A stretch of 64,000 bases of DNA from Ceratotherium simum simum (GCF_000283155.1 NW_004454177.1:6969382-7033381); one strand, 5' to 3'; shown: positions 37,101 to 45,091, numbered from the stretch's first letter. The notes: a model not told the origin generated them from the sequence alone. Numbers and translations are program-made.

Positions 37101-40100
37101 TTGTTGAGCTTTCTGGATCTGTGAGTTCCTATTTTTCATATTTGGGAAATATTTGGCTATTTTTTCTTCAATTATTTTTTCCAAACCTCTCTTCTCCTTC
37201 TCCAATTACACTATTTTCCACCACTTGGTATTTTCCCACAGATCTCTGAAGTCCTGTTCGTTTTTCTGTCATTATTTTTCTCTCTATTCTTAAGATGGAA
37301 TAATTTCCATTGATCTATTTTCATTGACTCTTCTGCCATCTCTAATCTATTAGGCTCATACAATGAATTTTTTGTTTCAGCTAGTTTATTATATTTTTAA
37401 ACCCTGGAATTACCATTTGATAGTTTATATTTCTCTGCTGAGATTTCCCATCTGTTCATTCATTATGAGACGTTTTCCTCTTCCTTTAGAATATTTATAG
37501 TTCATGCTTTGAAGTCCTGTCTGCTAATTGCAACATTTGGGGCACCTCAGGATTGGTTTCTATTAATAGCTTTTTCATGAGTTTGGTCACATTTTACTGT
37601 TTCATCACAAGTCTGGTCATTTGTAAATGTATATTGGGCATTATGAATGATACATTGTGGAGACTTTGAATTCTGTTATAGTCCTCTGAAGTGTGTTGAT
37701 TTTTATTCCAGCAGACAGTTAACTTTGCTGTATAGTCATGTATCGCATAATGACTGGTATATGTTCTGAGAAATGTGTTGTTAGGTGACTTCATTGTTGT
37801 GCGAACATCAGAGAGTGTACTTACACAAATCTAGATGGTATAGGCCTACTACATACCTAGACTACATGATACTAATCTTATGGGATCACCATCGTGTATA
37901 TGGTCTGTCGTTGATAGAAACATCATTATGCGGTATATGACTGTGTTTGAACTCCAAACTCTGTCCCTTTGCAGTGGGCAGCAGCTAAAATTTCTGCCCA
38001 GTTCTTTGAGTTTCTAGCTGCTGTGTTTTCATCGGGCCCCATGGGGTTTCTCCTGCACAAGCAGTTTAGCAGTTAGCCAAGGATTTGGGTACAGTTTGCA
38101 TGTAGATTTTGGGTTTATCCCTTTTGTAGTTCTCTCTCTTTCAGTATTTCCTCCCTGATTTTCCAGCTGCTCTGCCCACTTTGCACTGGCACCTCAAGCC
38201 AATAAGCCTGTGGCTTTCTGCCTCTATGAGCTGTGCAGATTGGGAAGTGCCCTCTGGCAAAAAGCTTCACAAATCTCTTTTCACACATAGACTACCATCC
38301 AGGTTCTGCCTGCTTTTGGTCACTCTCTTATACCTCCAAATACTTGTATTTTTATATTTTGTCCAGATTTTATAATTGCTAGCTGAGGGTGGGTAGGTCT
38401 GCTCAAGTTCTTCTGTCATGACCGGAATCCGCTGCCCGACCTGATATTGTCCTAAGGCATTGTCTTCTGTCCCTCAAGCTGCTGTGAAAATCCAAGGCTG
38501 TTGTTCCTGATATTGGCAGGTATCCTCAGAGTGGCTGTGGTTTTAGGCTATCTTACTACTACTTTGGTTAGCAGCTCACTGTATCTAGGCTTTTTGTTTG
38601 GTAGTGAGAGGATTTTTCAGAATACTAATTTGCCATGTAGCCAGAAGTAGATCTTTTTATAGCCACAACCTTAAAGATGTTCCCTGCTACACTGAGTTCA
38701 TTCTTTTATTCTTTTTTCTATTTTTTTAAATTTCTGGACCCAAAACTTAGAACTCTCCCTGACCTAGTTTTTACTGGTGTCTGTTTTATCTGCATCTCTC
38801 CCAGTAGTTTTCCCTCACTTCTCGTTCTTGTTTTCTCCTGGATTTTTCCTTTTAGTTCCTTTTCTCATCCTTGCTTTCTTTCTGATTATTCATTCTTTCA
38901 TCACCTCTTCTAGTTTTGTCTGTGTTTGTCCCACTGCACGTGAATATTTCTAGACTAGATCTGTAGTATGTTACAATTGGAAAGACACATAAGGTCAATT
39001 AATCTAATTCCCATTGTTTAAAAGAGAAATTGAGGTCCAGATAAATTTAACAACTTACCTAGAGTCATTCAGCTCACCTGTTAAAGCTGGAATCAGAACC
39101 CTGGGCTATCAGTTCTCTTGCAGTTTGTTTTTTTAAAATTCTTTTTAGGGTTTGGTTTGTTATTCATAGGTCCTTTGTCTGTATGATAATATTAGTGTTG
39201 ATTCTCTTAAGTACTTATTCCCCAAGTCAAAAAACAGTGGTTTCCTTGGTGCTCTAGAATACCATCTATGCTTCTAAGGTTGGAGATGGTGTCATTCGTA
39301 ATAAGCTTCCCTCTTCCTAAAGCCTTCCGTTACTCACCCTACTCATCCCTTAGGGAAGGCCTTAGGAAAGAGGGAAGCTTGTTATCTCATTTAGTTCAGT
39401 AACACTTAGCATACATGTTATAACTTTAAGCAGCTATGTACTAGGTGCCAGAGTCTCAGAATTAGTGAGAGACAGTCCCCGAGCCCAGGAACTCACTTTC
39501 TATCTAGAGGAAAAGACAGACAAGTCAATAATTTCAATGCTATTTGGTAAGTATTACTGTAGAGAATTTTCAAGGTGCTTTGGGAGCACAAAGGTAGAGT
39601 AAATTCAGCCTTGGGAGAGCGTGGTCAGGGAATACTTCCTAGAGGAGGTGATACATGAGCTTAGGCTTAAGAGATGTCGATCACCAGGCAAGATAAGAAG
39701 GAAAAGAAAGATGTTTAAGGAAGAGGATTCTATATGTGCAAAATCATAAGGATATGGAACATCATAGTGTTATGGGTGGGGTAGTCATAAGCAGCTTGCT
39801 GTTGTTGGATAGCATTAAGTGTGGAATGCAGTTGTACGAGATAGACTGAGGTTAGCAGGGGCCTGGTCACAGAAGGCCTTGGAATCATCTTTGAGGAGCT
39901 TGGTCTTTACCCTAGAGGCAAAGGGGAGCCATTGAAGGATTAGTAGCAGCTCTACATTTTAGATAGATAAATGATTATGGCAGTAATATGAAGCATTTGA
40001 AAGGCACAAGTTTGGAAGTAGAGAGACAAGATACAAGGCTGTTGCAGTAGATCAGGTTAAAGGTGATGGAGGTCTGAACTGGGACAGTGGTAGTAAGGAT

Positions 40101-42083
40101 GGAGAGAAGAGAAAGTGGAGAAGCATTTAGGGGATAAGATGGCAGGACCTGGTGCCTAATTTGGGGAGAAGGAGAAATCACTGGATTTGGCAATAAGGAG
40201 GGTCATTGATGACCCGAAAGAGGGCTAATTTTGTGGCATAGTGAAACAAAAGCCAGGTTCTAATGTGTTATGGAGTGAATGAAAAGTGAGGAGGTATAGG
40301 CAGAGAATACAGGCTCTTCCAAGAAGTTTGTATAAGATAACAGAGAGAATACATAGTAATAGAAGGGAGTTGAGGTCCACTCCTTGAAACTCACCCCTGT
40401 ATGGGCTTCCATGACACCCTACTCCTGGTTCTTTTCTCTTATTGTTTTTTGTCAGCCACCTTAATGAGTTGCTTTTCCTCTGTGCACTGCTTAAATGTCT
40501 TTCAGAGCTCCATCTGTAACCCTAGCTATTCTCACTCCATGTGCTTTCTCTGGCCAAATCTTATCTAGTCACCCGTTCAATTACCACCTATATGTACCTG
40601 ATTTCCAAATCTGTATTTGCAGCTCAGTCTGGTGTATGTAGCTGCACTTTACCTTTCTCTATTGATATGTACTTGAGGTACCTTAAATGCGATATATTCA
40701 AAACTGAACTCATTAGCTTCCCCTACTCTAAACCTGCTCTTACTCTTATGTTCTATCCTGGTCAGTAGCAGCCTCATTTATCTAGTCACTAAAATTATTA
40801 ACCTACGAGTCAAACTTACTTCATCCTCCTTATATACCTAATTGATCACTAAGTCCTGCTGTATTTTCTCTCTTTCTGTCCCTCTTCTTTATCATTGTTT
40901 TTGTCACCTGTTGCCTGGACCACTGCAGTCACTTTCCTGCTTCTGATCTCCTCCAGAGTGATCTCTTTGAAATGCAATTTATGCTCCTGCTTTAAATCTA
41001 TCCCTACTGGATGAAGTCTAAGCTTTTTACCATGGCCTACAAAACTCATTGTGATTTGGCCTCTTCTTACCTTTCTGACTTTGTCCCATGCTACTTCGTT
41101 TGTCATGAAATAGCGTGTGCCAGGCTATTTCTTATTTTTGTGCCTCTGCTCTTGTTGCTCATACTGTGCTCTGTCCTGAAATGCTCTCCTGACCTTTCTG
41201 GCCCTCTCCACCTCCAGCCCTCTGGGTAACTCTAACTTTCTGGACTCAGCTTAGGGGCCACTTCCATGAAGCCTTTCCTGACCCTTCTTGTCCATCCCCC
41301 CTCCCAAGCTGAGTAAGATCCCCATCTGTTTTCATGATACCCAGTGTGTGTTTCTACCATAGTTTATGCTTTTTAATTATTTGTTTAAATGTTGATCTCT
41401 TCCACTAGTCTGTGAGTTCATCAGGACAGACGCTGTGTCAGGCTCATTTTCATGACACTGCCTAGTATATAATAAGAATTCACTAAATGTTTGTGGAATG
41501 AATGGATAAAGTATAAGATGTAGACATCAGCTGAGAGTGAGTTGGGCCTTTAGAGAGTGGTAAATGTTTGAAACAGTCGTCAGAGTGGCAGAAGGGTCTG
41601 AACAAGAACTAATAAGAGGATGAATTATGTATTTTGTCCTTTTAATTCTGTATGCCTTAAATATTTTCACATGACTGCCTTACTTTCCTCCTTATTTGTT
41701 AGATTGTGAACTCTTCTCTTTTTTTAAAAATAAACGTCTGGGGCCGGCCCGGTGGCGCAAGCTGTTAAGTGCACGCGCTCCGCTGCAGCGGCCCGAGGTT
41801 CGCCGGCTCAGATCCTGGTCGCTCACTGACGCACTGCTTGTCAAGCCATGCTGGGGCGGTGTCCCATATAAAGTGGAGGAAGATGGGCACAGATGTTAGC
41901 CCAGGGCCAGTCCTCCTCAGCAAAAAAAGAAAGAAAGAAAAAAAATGTCTGGTTCAGGATTCTGGCTGATTAGTATCTCTTGATTGCAGATCCAATGGAT
42001 TTGAACAGAAGCGCTTTGCCAGGCTTGCCAGCAAGAAGGCGGTGGAGGAACTTGCCTACAAGTGGAGTGTTGAGGATATGTAA
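15772..42083 (+). CDS. BUD13: BUD13 homolog, RES splicing-complex subunit, complete, 10 exons
   Basis: Subunit of the nuclear retention-and-splicing (RES) complex with RBMX2 and SNIP1; it joins the activated spliceosome and promotes splicing of short introns. Coding exons: 15772-15914, 18194-18284, 21897-21981, 24982-25905, 27130 (or 27217)-27431, 29006-29111, 29470-29608, 29928-30112, 30348-30429, 41990-42083. All are GT-AG and in phase. Length is 716 residues, or 687 with the downstream exon 5 acceptor (human 619). The N-terminus [20 protein letters not shown] has an adjacent basic run ([10 protein letters not shown]). Residues about 119-345 are 13-mer [17 protein letters not shown] repeats. 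A second SDSDLSPPR repeat follows in exon 5. The conserved C-terminus ([20 protein letters not shown], then [21 protein letters not shown], ending KWSVEDM) includes the segment that grips the RBMX2 RRM. Intron 9 is 11.5 kb and full of repeats. Confidence 0.96.
16330..16495 (-). repeat. MIR fragment in BUD13 intron 1
   Basis: Reverse MIR words: TAACATTTATACAGCTCTTG, TGTGCCAGGTACTGTTCTAA, ATTATCTCCATTTCTCAAATG. Confidence 0.65.
16500..16972 (+). mobile_element. MLT1-like solo LTR in BUD13 intron 1
   Basis: Long-terminal-repeat-like text: CCAGAACCTCAGAATGTGAC, TTTGGATATAGGGTCTTTGC, CCTTTTAAGAAGAGGG, CTCCAGAACTGTGAGAG, GTTGTTTTAAGCCACCCAGT, ending CCCTAGGAAATTAATATAC. These words are typical of the MaLR/MLT1 group. 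No internal retroviral sequence is attached. The subfamily is uncertain. Confidence 0.6.
17050..17232 (+). repeat. MIR interrupted by an ERE SINE
   Basis: Forward MIR words (TGAGTCCTAGCTGTGCCAC, CCTTGGGCAAGATATTTCAT, AAGCCTCAGTTTTGTCATCT) up to the SINE insertion. The MIR continues past 17479. Confidence 0.7.
17233..17463 (+). mobile_element. ERE SINE, full length
   Basis: Head GGGCCGGCCCTGTGGC, B box GGTTCGGATCCCGGG, tail CATACAGCAACTAGAAGGAT and GGGGCTTTGGGG, then an A-rich tail. Target duplication AAAATGAGAGTAATA at 17218-17232 and 17464-17478. Inserted in a MIR. Confidence 0.95.
17590..18130 (-). repeat. Antisense L2 in BUD13 intron 1
   Basis: Reverse L2 text: AACAAACGTTTATTGACTAC, TGTGCCAGTTACTGC, GTGATGGAGCTTATAG, GGCAGAGAGAAGGAACTGAG, ending GAGCTTTATCCTAGAACCAA, just before exon 2. 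Confidence 0.65.
18571..18812 (+). repeat. Left arm of a ~240-bp inverted repeat, BUD13 intron 2
   Basis: Arm A runs from ATCTACCTTAG to GTACCAAATGCT. Read against the complement of 19202-19440 it aligns over its whole length with about 19 differences by eye, near 92% identity. It is partly antisense L2 sequence (TTCATTGATTCC, TAGAGCTCATAACCCTAGAA). Confidence 0.9.
19202..19440 (-). repeat. Right arm of the ~240-bp inverted repeat, BUD13 intron 2
   Basis: Arm B runs from AGCACTTGGTAC to TAAGGTAGAT. It is the inverted counterpart of 18571-18812 across a 389-bp spacer. The longest matched part includes TTTCAAATAATTTCAACAAT and its neighbours on arm A. Similarity stops abruptly beyond both outer ends. 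Confidence 0.9.
19537..19782 (+). mobile_element. ERE SINE, full length
   Basis: Head GGGGCCGGTACGGTGG, B box GGTTTGGATCCCAGG, tail ATAAAGTGGAGGAAGATGGG and TTAGCCCAGGGCTGGTCTTC. Target duplication AAAAGAATATAGTA on both sides (second copy about 19783-19796). The head contains a small internal duplication of GGTTAAGTG. Confidence 0.93.
19850..20300 (-). repeat. Decayed L1-type LINE sequence in BUD13 intron 2
   Basis: Text such as TTCACTTAATAATATGTTGT and TAATTTACACTCCCGCTAGG, with GTGTATGAGAATGCCAGTTT, is characteristic of antisense old L1 3' parts. The edges are rough. Confidence 0.5.
20640..20870 (-). repeat. MIR in BUD13 intron 2
   Basis: Reverse MIR words: TTATTGAGCATTTACCATGT, ATCTCATTGAATCCTCATAC, AGAGGAAATTGAGGCTTAGA. 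Confidence 0.75.
20930..21150 (+). repeat. MIR in BUD13 intron 2
   Basis: Forward MIR words: GTTACTTAAGTTCTCTGAGT, GTGAAGACTGAGTGAGATAA, AACACAGTGCCTTCCACATA. Confidence 0.7.
23311..23347. repeat. (CA)n microsatellite in BUD13 intron 3
   Basis: An interrupted then pure CA run ending CACACAG. Likely polymorphic. Confidence 0.9.
23697..23925 (-). mobile_element. ERE SINE (reverse), carrying a CTCF-like motif
   Basis: Reverse ERE: GAGGAAGATCAGCCCTGAGC, TTTATATGGGACGCTGCCAC, GGGATCCGAACCCGGGCC, TTAACCGTTACGCC. Target duplication GCTATAAATGTTTTT at 23682-23696 and 23926-23940. The head has drifted to CCACCAGGTGGCCC. Confidence 0.95.
23912..23925 (+). promoter_or_regulatory. CTCF-like motif derived from the ERE head
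   Basis: CCACCAGGTGGCCC matches the CTCF consensus CCASYAGRKGGCRS at 13 of 14 positions. The sister EREs in this window read CCACCGGGCCGGCC or similar here and do not match. Confidence 0.4.
24020..24232 (+). repeat. MIR in BUD13 intron 3
   Basis: Forward MIR words: CTCTGGAGTCAAACAGATCT, CTCATCTATAAAATGGGAAT, TTGTTGTGAGAATTAAACGA, GTAGGTGTTCAGTAAATGTT. Confidence 0.85.
24420..24606 (+). repeat. MIR interrupted by a truncated ERE
   Basis: Forward MIR: GGTTCTAGCCTGTCTC, AAATCACTCAGCTCCTTGG, TATGTCTGTAAAACAAGGAT. Ends at the SINE target site. Confidence 0.65.
24607..24757 (+). mobile_element. 5'-truncated ERE SINE
   Basis: Begins inside the tRNA-like part at GCCCGGGTTCGGATCCCGGG and lacks the GGGGCCGGCCC head and A box. 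The tail CAGCAACTAGAAGGATGTG and GGGGCTTTGGGGGG are present. A perfect 16-bp target duplication TTTAAAATGCTCTACA (24591-24606, 24758-24773) shows that it inserted in this truncated form. Confidence 0.93.
25017..25700 (+). repeat. BUD13: Coding 39-bp minisatellite in BUD13 exon 4
   Basis: About 18 tandem units of 39 bp encoding 12-13 residues each, consensus [13 protein letters not shown]. Units 1-7 are nearly identical at the DNA level, all with [10 protein letters not shown] or a one-change variant (GTPD, NTSD, PPGRV). Units 8-11 read [11 protein letters not shown]. Later units decay ([26 protein letters not shown]). Each unit gives an SP phospho-site and an RR pair, so the region should be disordered and heavily phosphorylated. 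Because 39 is a multiple of 3, other frames also stay open. Confidence 0.9.
26080..26700 (-). repeat. Decayed L1-type LINE sequence in BUD13 intron 4
   Basis: Text such as AATGAACACCCTTGTACATA, TTTACTGGGTCAGAGAGCTG and CGATACGTATTGCAGATTGC resembles antisense L1 3' sequence. No coding frame remains. Confidence 0.45.
27130..27431 (+). CDS. BUD13: BUD13 exon 5 with two in-frame 3' splice sites
   Basis: The upstream acceptor TTTCTAG ends at 27129 and the downstream acceptor CCTACCCAG ends at 27216. They are 87 nt apart and both keep phase with exon 4. The extension adds 29 residues beginning [18 protein letters not shown], an SR/SP-like stretch. The shorter form joins as [16 protein letters not shown], matching the human arrangement KGDCQKATDSD. 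The exon then encodes four SDSDLSPPR units. Confidence 0.8.
27780..28000 (+). repeat. MIR in BUD13 intron 5, nearly full length
   Basis: TTTGAATCCTACTGCTGCCA, AGCCTCAGTTTCTTCAGCTG, TTGTGAGAATTAAATGAGTT, GCACAGTGCCTGGGACAAAG and AAGCATTTAATG occur in MIR order. Confidence 0.9.
30430..31210. repeat. Start of BUD13 intron 9: unclassified interspersed repeat text
   Basis: 30830-31000 (GTACCCACATACTCTAATTT, CTTGCCTACTAAAGGACATT) and 31010-31210 (AGTCTCAAACTTTTTGATTT, AAGACCCCTTTACAATC) read like common mammalian repeats. I cannot name the family with confidence. The second continues after the SINE at 31457, to about 31880. Confidence 0.4.
31211..31456 (-). mobile_element. ERE SINE (reverse), older copy
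   Basis: GAGGAAGATTAGCCCTGAAC, TTTATATGTGGGTTGC, GGGATCCAAACCCACGAACC, CACTACACCACAGGGCTGGC. Flanked by TAACCATAT on both sides. Diverged from the other copies. Confidence 0.88.
32090..32735 (-). mobile_element. L1 ORF2 remnant in BUD13 intron 9
   Basis: Antisense L1 text: GAATAGAAGTAGTAAGAGCA, TTGCCTTGTTCCTAATCTTC, TGGCCCAGTATATGGTTTAC. The reading frame is destroyed. A LINE remnant with no function inferred. Confidence 0.6.
32736..33640 (-). mobile_element. Old L1 3' end in BUD13 intron 9
   Basis: Antisense L1M-type 3'UTR text: TAGTTGTCATGTCTCCTTAG, GAATGTCCCTCAAATTGGGT, GATCACTTGGTTAAGGTAGT, GCCAGGTTTCTCCATTTTAA. Confidence 0.6.
34290..35259 (-). mobile_element. Old L1 fragment split by an ERE
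   Basis: Antisense L1 text on both sides of the SINE: ATGTCACATGAATGGAATCA, AGATTCATCCATGTTCTTGC, then GATTGTGAATAAAGCTGCAA and TTCAAAGTGGCTGTACCATT. Confidence 0.65.
34701..34917 (+). mobile_element. ERE SINE, full length
   Basis: Head GGCCGGCCCAGTGGC, B box GTTCGGATCCCGGG, tail CAGCAACTAGAAGAATGTG, then an AAAT repeat tail. Target duplication AACATTGTATGG on both sides. Confidence 0.95.
35272..35504 (-). mobile_element. ERE SINE (reverse)
   Basis: GAGGAAGATCAGCCCTGAGC, GGGATCCGAACCTGGGCC, ending CATGGGGCCGGCC. Flanks TGCTCTGTCATC and TGCTCTGTTATC form the target duplication. Confidence 0.93.
35767..36010 (-). mobile_element. ERE SINE (reverse)
   Basis: GAGGAAGATTAGCCCTGAGC, TATATGGGATGCCTGCCAC, GGGATCCGAACCTGCG, ending CACTGGGCCAGCCC. 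Preceded by a T-run and AT repeat. Confidence 0.9.
36210..36431 (-). mobile_element. L1 3' fragment, left part of an LTR-interrupted LINE region
   Basis: Antisense L1 3' text (GAAGTAATTTTAGACTCATA, TAACCATGGTACAGTATCAA, then TTTCTGAAGGATAGTTTCGC), broken by the LTR at 36432 and resumed at 36827. Confidence 0.5.
36432..36826 (+). mobile_element. Solo LTR (endogenous retrovirus class I-like)
   Basis: A 395-bp block inserted in LINE sequence, flanked by CATA on both sides (36428-36431 and 36827-36830); a 4-bp duplication fits class I elements. Imperfect inverted ends (GGGTTGG and CCAACA). Contains CTATATAAGC (TATA-like) and ATTAAA, followed by a GT-rich stretch, as an LTR promoter and poly(A) site would. 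No gag, pol or env is present. Confidence 0.55.
36827..38400 (-). mobile_element. L1/HAL1-type LINE remnant with ORF1-like frame
   Basis: The minus strand at 36921-37205 encodes a decayed ORF1-like piece, including [19 protein letters not shown] and [10 protein letters not shown], similar to the L1 ORF1 RNA-binding domain. The surrounding + strand text (CTAGGAGTGGTTTTCTTAGT, GTTGAGCTTTCTGGATCTGT) is antisense LINE. It is too short and decayed to be active. A MITE lies inside at 37733-37943. Confidence 0.6.
37733..37943 (+). mobile_element. MITE copy 1 (Tc1/mariner-pogo-like DNA transposon)
   Basis: A 211-bp element with terminal inverted repeats: left AGTCATGTATCGCATAATGA, right end the complement of a near-identical word. 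TA precedes it and TG, probably a decayed TA, follows. Interior: GTTCTGAGAAATGTGTTGTT, GAGTGTACTTACACAAATCT. Non-autonomous. Confidence 0.7.
38400..39390. other. BUD13 intron 9, no clear feature
   Basis: Mostly unassigned sequence. A MIR-like stretch lies at 38990-39120 (AAATTGAGGTCCAGATAAAT, AGTCATTCAGCTCACCTG). No ORF of note. Confidence 0.4.
39390..40230 (-). repeat. Antisense L2 in BUD13 intron 9
   Basis: Reverse L2 text: TAGGTGCCAGAGTCTCAGAA, GTCAGGGAATACTTCCTAGA, GGCCTGGTCACAGAAGGCCT, GGCTGTTGCAGTAGATCAGG. Confidence 0.7.
40390..41515 (+). repeat. Long sense L2 (3' end) in BUD13 intron 9
   Basis: L2 in forward order to its 3' terminus: CCTGGACCACTGCAGTCACT, CCAGAGTGATCTCTTTGAAA, CCATGGCCTACAAAACTCAT, CATGAAGCCTTTCCTGACCC, CTGTGAGTTCATCAGGACAG, ending AAATGTTTGTGGAATGAATG. 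More than 1 kb is recognisable. Confidence 0.85.
41741..41942 (+). mobile_element. ERE SINE next to the BUD13 exon 10 acceptor
   Basis: Head GGGCCGGCCCGGTGGCGC, B-box region GGCTCAGATCCTGG, tail ATAAAGTGGAGGAAGATGGG. Flanks AAACGTCTG and AAATGTCTG are the target duplication. The tail ends 47 bp before exon 10. Confidence 0.94.
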
Positions 42084-42362
42084 CTTTTCTGAGGCTGTAG
42101 GGGTGGCTGTGGGTTGTGGTAGTGGACATAGGGCAGCCAGACATCCAGCTGTAACAGTTGTCTGTGCTCATAATCAGGGCCCACACAGACCAGCAGCTTG
42201 CCGAATGCCAGTTTTGACTGCAGAAGAATATTTGGTTCCTGATGTTTGTACTGAAGCACCTGTACTTCTCAGGTGTGCCAACACTGGCTGTTGCTGGCTT
42301 TCAGAGGAAGCATTGATTTCTCGGTGTCCCTGGGTTGTTCTTGGTTAGGATTTTTCTTTTTT

Positions 42363-42368
42363 AATAAA
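42363..42368 (+). terminator. BUD13: BUD13 poly(A) signal AATAAA
   Basis: A canonical hexamer 280 nt after the stop codon, followed by T-rich sequence (TTTATTTTTTT) and TTCTGTTTTTGGG. It gives a 3'UTR of about 300 nt. Confidence 0.75.
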
Positions 42369-42574
42369 CATACGTTTATTTTTTTAAAATCATTTTCTTA
42401 ACTGGTTATTCTGTTTTTGGGAAGAATACAAGTTAATATTGCATCCCTAGGGATCTTGGAGGGTGATGGTTGGATTTTTCATTAATCTAGAAAGCAGTAT
42501 GAGTGAAAACTTTCATAGTGATAGATCATTCCTCTTAGAAAATAAGAATTAGTGCTAAATTAGACTTAGAAATA

Positions 42575-42784
42575 CAGTCATGTGCTACATAACAATGTTT
42601 TGTTCTTTGACAGACCACATATATGACAGTGGTCCCATAAGATTAATACCATAGAGCCTGGGTGTGTAGTAGGCTATACCACCTAGGTTTGTGTAAGTAC
42701 ACTCTGTGATGTTCACACAACAATGAAATCACCTAATGACACATTTCTCAGAACCTGTCCCTGTGATTAAGCGATGTATGACTG
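42575..42784 (-). mobile_element. MITE copy 2, inverted relative to copy 1
   Basis: A 210-bp element with inverted ends CAGTCATGTGCTACATAAC and the complement of CAGTCATACATCGC, flanked by TA at 42573-42574 and 42785-42786. Its interior is the reverse complement of the copy at 37733-37943. Confidence 0.75.
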
Positions 42785-42786
42785 TA

Positions 42787-43495
42787 GACATGGCTACTTG
42801 GAGACACCTGTATGATCAAGATAAATCACAAATTAGTGGAGAAGAGATGGATAATGGTGCTCAGAAAATTGGCTTATTATATGGACAAAAATAAAGTTGG
42901 ATTCCTACCTCAAACCATATAAAAAAAAGACAAATCCCAGAGTGAGTAAAGATCTAAAATGCTAAAGCCAATAGGAAAAATGGAGAATGTGTTTGTGACC
43001 TTGGGGTGAGGATAGATTTGTTAAATAAGATCCCCAAAGCACAATCTATAGATTGATAGCTTTGACTACTTCATAATTAGCGATTTCTAGTCAACAAAGC
43101 ATCCCATAGTCAAAGCTAAAGGTAGGTATAGATTAAGAGAAAATATTTGCAATGTCTAAAACTGACAAAGGATTGCACATGTAAAGGATTGAATATAGAA
43201 AGAAGTACTGCAAATTGGGAAGAAAAACAAATCACAAAATAAAAATAGGCAAAGAATATGAATGTGTAAAATCTAAAGGGAAAACCAGAATGGCTAATAA
43301 GTATAGTAGCTCATTAGTAATTAGAGAAATGTAAATTAAAACATTAATGAGTTTCTACTTTATATCTATTAGTTTGGCAAAAATAAGCAAGAGACTGAAC
43401 TCTCATGGGGAATGAAAACTCTTGAGGAATTTCAACTGGTGCATCCATTCTGGAGAACAAATGGGTAACACTTAATGAAATTAAATAATATCTGG
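42787..43495 (+). mobile_element. L1 fragment, sense orientation
   Basis: L1 3' ORF2/3'UTR text: AGAGAAAATATTTGCAATGT, AAAATAGGCAAAGAATATGA, AGAGAAATGTAAATTAAAAC, TCAACTGGTGCATCCATTCT. Frames are destroyed. Confidence 0.65.
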
Positions 43496-43499
43496 GATG

Positions 43500-43745
43500 C
43501 AGTCAGTATTGCAGAGTTTTTAAGAGTGTGGCTCTGGAGCTATGTTGCCTGATTTTGAATCCCAGCTATGTCTTTTACTAACTCTGTGACTTCTGTAAGC
43601 CACTTAACTTCTCTGTGCCTTAGTTTCTTCATCTGTGAAATGGAGATAATAGTACCTACCTCATAGGTTTATTGTGAGCTTAGAACAGTGCCTGGCACAT
43701 AGTACGTGTCACAAAATTGTTAGTTATTATTATCATTGTCTTCCT
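43500..43745 (+). repeat. MIR, nearly full length
   Basis: TTTTGAATCCCAGCTATGTC, TAAGCCACTTAACTTCTCTG, TTCATCTGTGAAATGGAGAT, CAGTGCCTGGCACATAGTAC. Confidence 0.9.
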
Positions 43746-43749
43746 TATC

Positions 43750-44226
43750 ATCAAATGTTGGTAGCCAGCTTCTACAATGGCCCCCAATGATCTCTGACTC
43801 CTCGTATTCAAGCCCTTGTGTAGTCCGCTCCCACAATGAATAGGGCTGACCTGTGTAACTGATAGGATTACTGGAAATGTGTGACTTCTGAGGCTAGATC
43901 ATAAAAGACATTGAAGGATCTGCCTTGTACTCTTTTGGATCACTTGCCCTGGAAGAAGCCACTGCCATGTCGTGAGAACACTCCAGCAGCCCCTTGGAGA
44001 GGTCTGTATGGAGAGGAATTGAGGCCTCTCACCAATAGACAACACCATGTTACCAACCCTCTGAGTGAGCCACCTTGGAAGTGGATCCTTCAACTCCCTT
44101 TAAGCCTTTAGGTGTGTGCGGCCCTGATCAACAATGTGACCACAACTCATGAGAGATCCTGAGCCAGAATCCCCCAGTTCCAAATTCTTGACCCAAAGAG
44201 ACTGAGATAATAGGTGTTGATTATTT
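43750..44226 (+). mobile_element. MLT1-like LTR, left part (split by an L1)
   Basis: CCCCCAATGATCTCTGACTC, AGAAGCCACTGCCATGTCGT, GGAGAGGTCTGTATGGAGAG, ATGAGAGATCCTGAGCCAGA, ending AAAGAGACTGAGATAATAGG. The missing end appears at 45180. Confidence 0.6.
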
Positions 44227-45047
44227 TTTTGAAAACAGCTTTATTGAGATATATAATTCACATGCTATATAGTTTACCCATTTAAAGTGTACAATTCAGT
44301 AGTTTTTAGCATATCACAGAGTTGTGCAACCTTCACCACAATTAATTGTAAAACATTTTGGTCACCCTGTGGATATAAGAAACTTTGTATCCGTTAGTAG
44401 TCACTCCCTACTTACCCTCAACTCCCTCAGCCCTAGACAACCACTAATCTACTTTCTGTCTCTATAGATTTACCTATTCTAGACGTTCTGTATAATATGT
44501 GAATGGGACTGTCATACAGTAGGTGGCCTTTTGTGTCTAGCTTTTTTCATTTAGCACAAAGTTTTCAAGGTACATCCATGTTATAGTATGTATCAGTACT
44601 TCATTCCTTTTTATGGCTGAATAATATTCCATTGTATAGATATACCCCATCTTATTTATCTATCCATCAGTTGATGGACATTTGAGCTATTTCCACTTTT
44701 TGGCTGTTGTGAATAATGCTGCTATGAACATACATGTACAAGTTTTTGTACGGACATATGTTTTCACTTTTCTTGGAGTAGAATTTCTGAGTCATATGGT
44801 AACTCCATGTTTTACTTTTTGAGGAACTACCAAACTTCCAAAGCAGTGTAGAGAATTCCAATTTCTCCACATCCTTGTCAACGCTTGCTATTATCTGTCT
44901 TTTTGATTATAGCCATCCTAGTGGTTGTGAAGTGGTATCTCATTGTGGTTTTGATTTTCATTTCCCCAATGTTAAACATCTTTATATATCTTCTTTGGAG
45001 AAATGTTTCTTCAAATTCTTTGCCCATTTTTCAATTGGGTTATTTGT

Positions 45048-45091
<44 letters not shown>

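Noticed and set aside
36921..37205. 94-codon minus frame with similarity to a nucleic-acid-binding protein
   Set aside because: It is a decayed L1/HAL1 ORF1-like remnant within repeat sequence, not a host gene.
45051..45089. (CA)n run considered as a Z-DNA or regulatory element
   Set aside because: It lies in a dead L1 fragment and is an ordinary microsatellite; nothing else supports a function.
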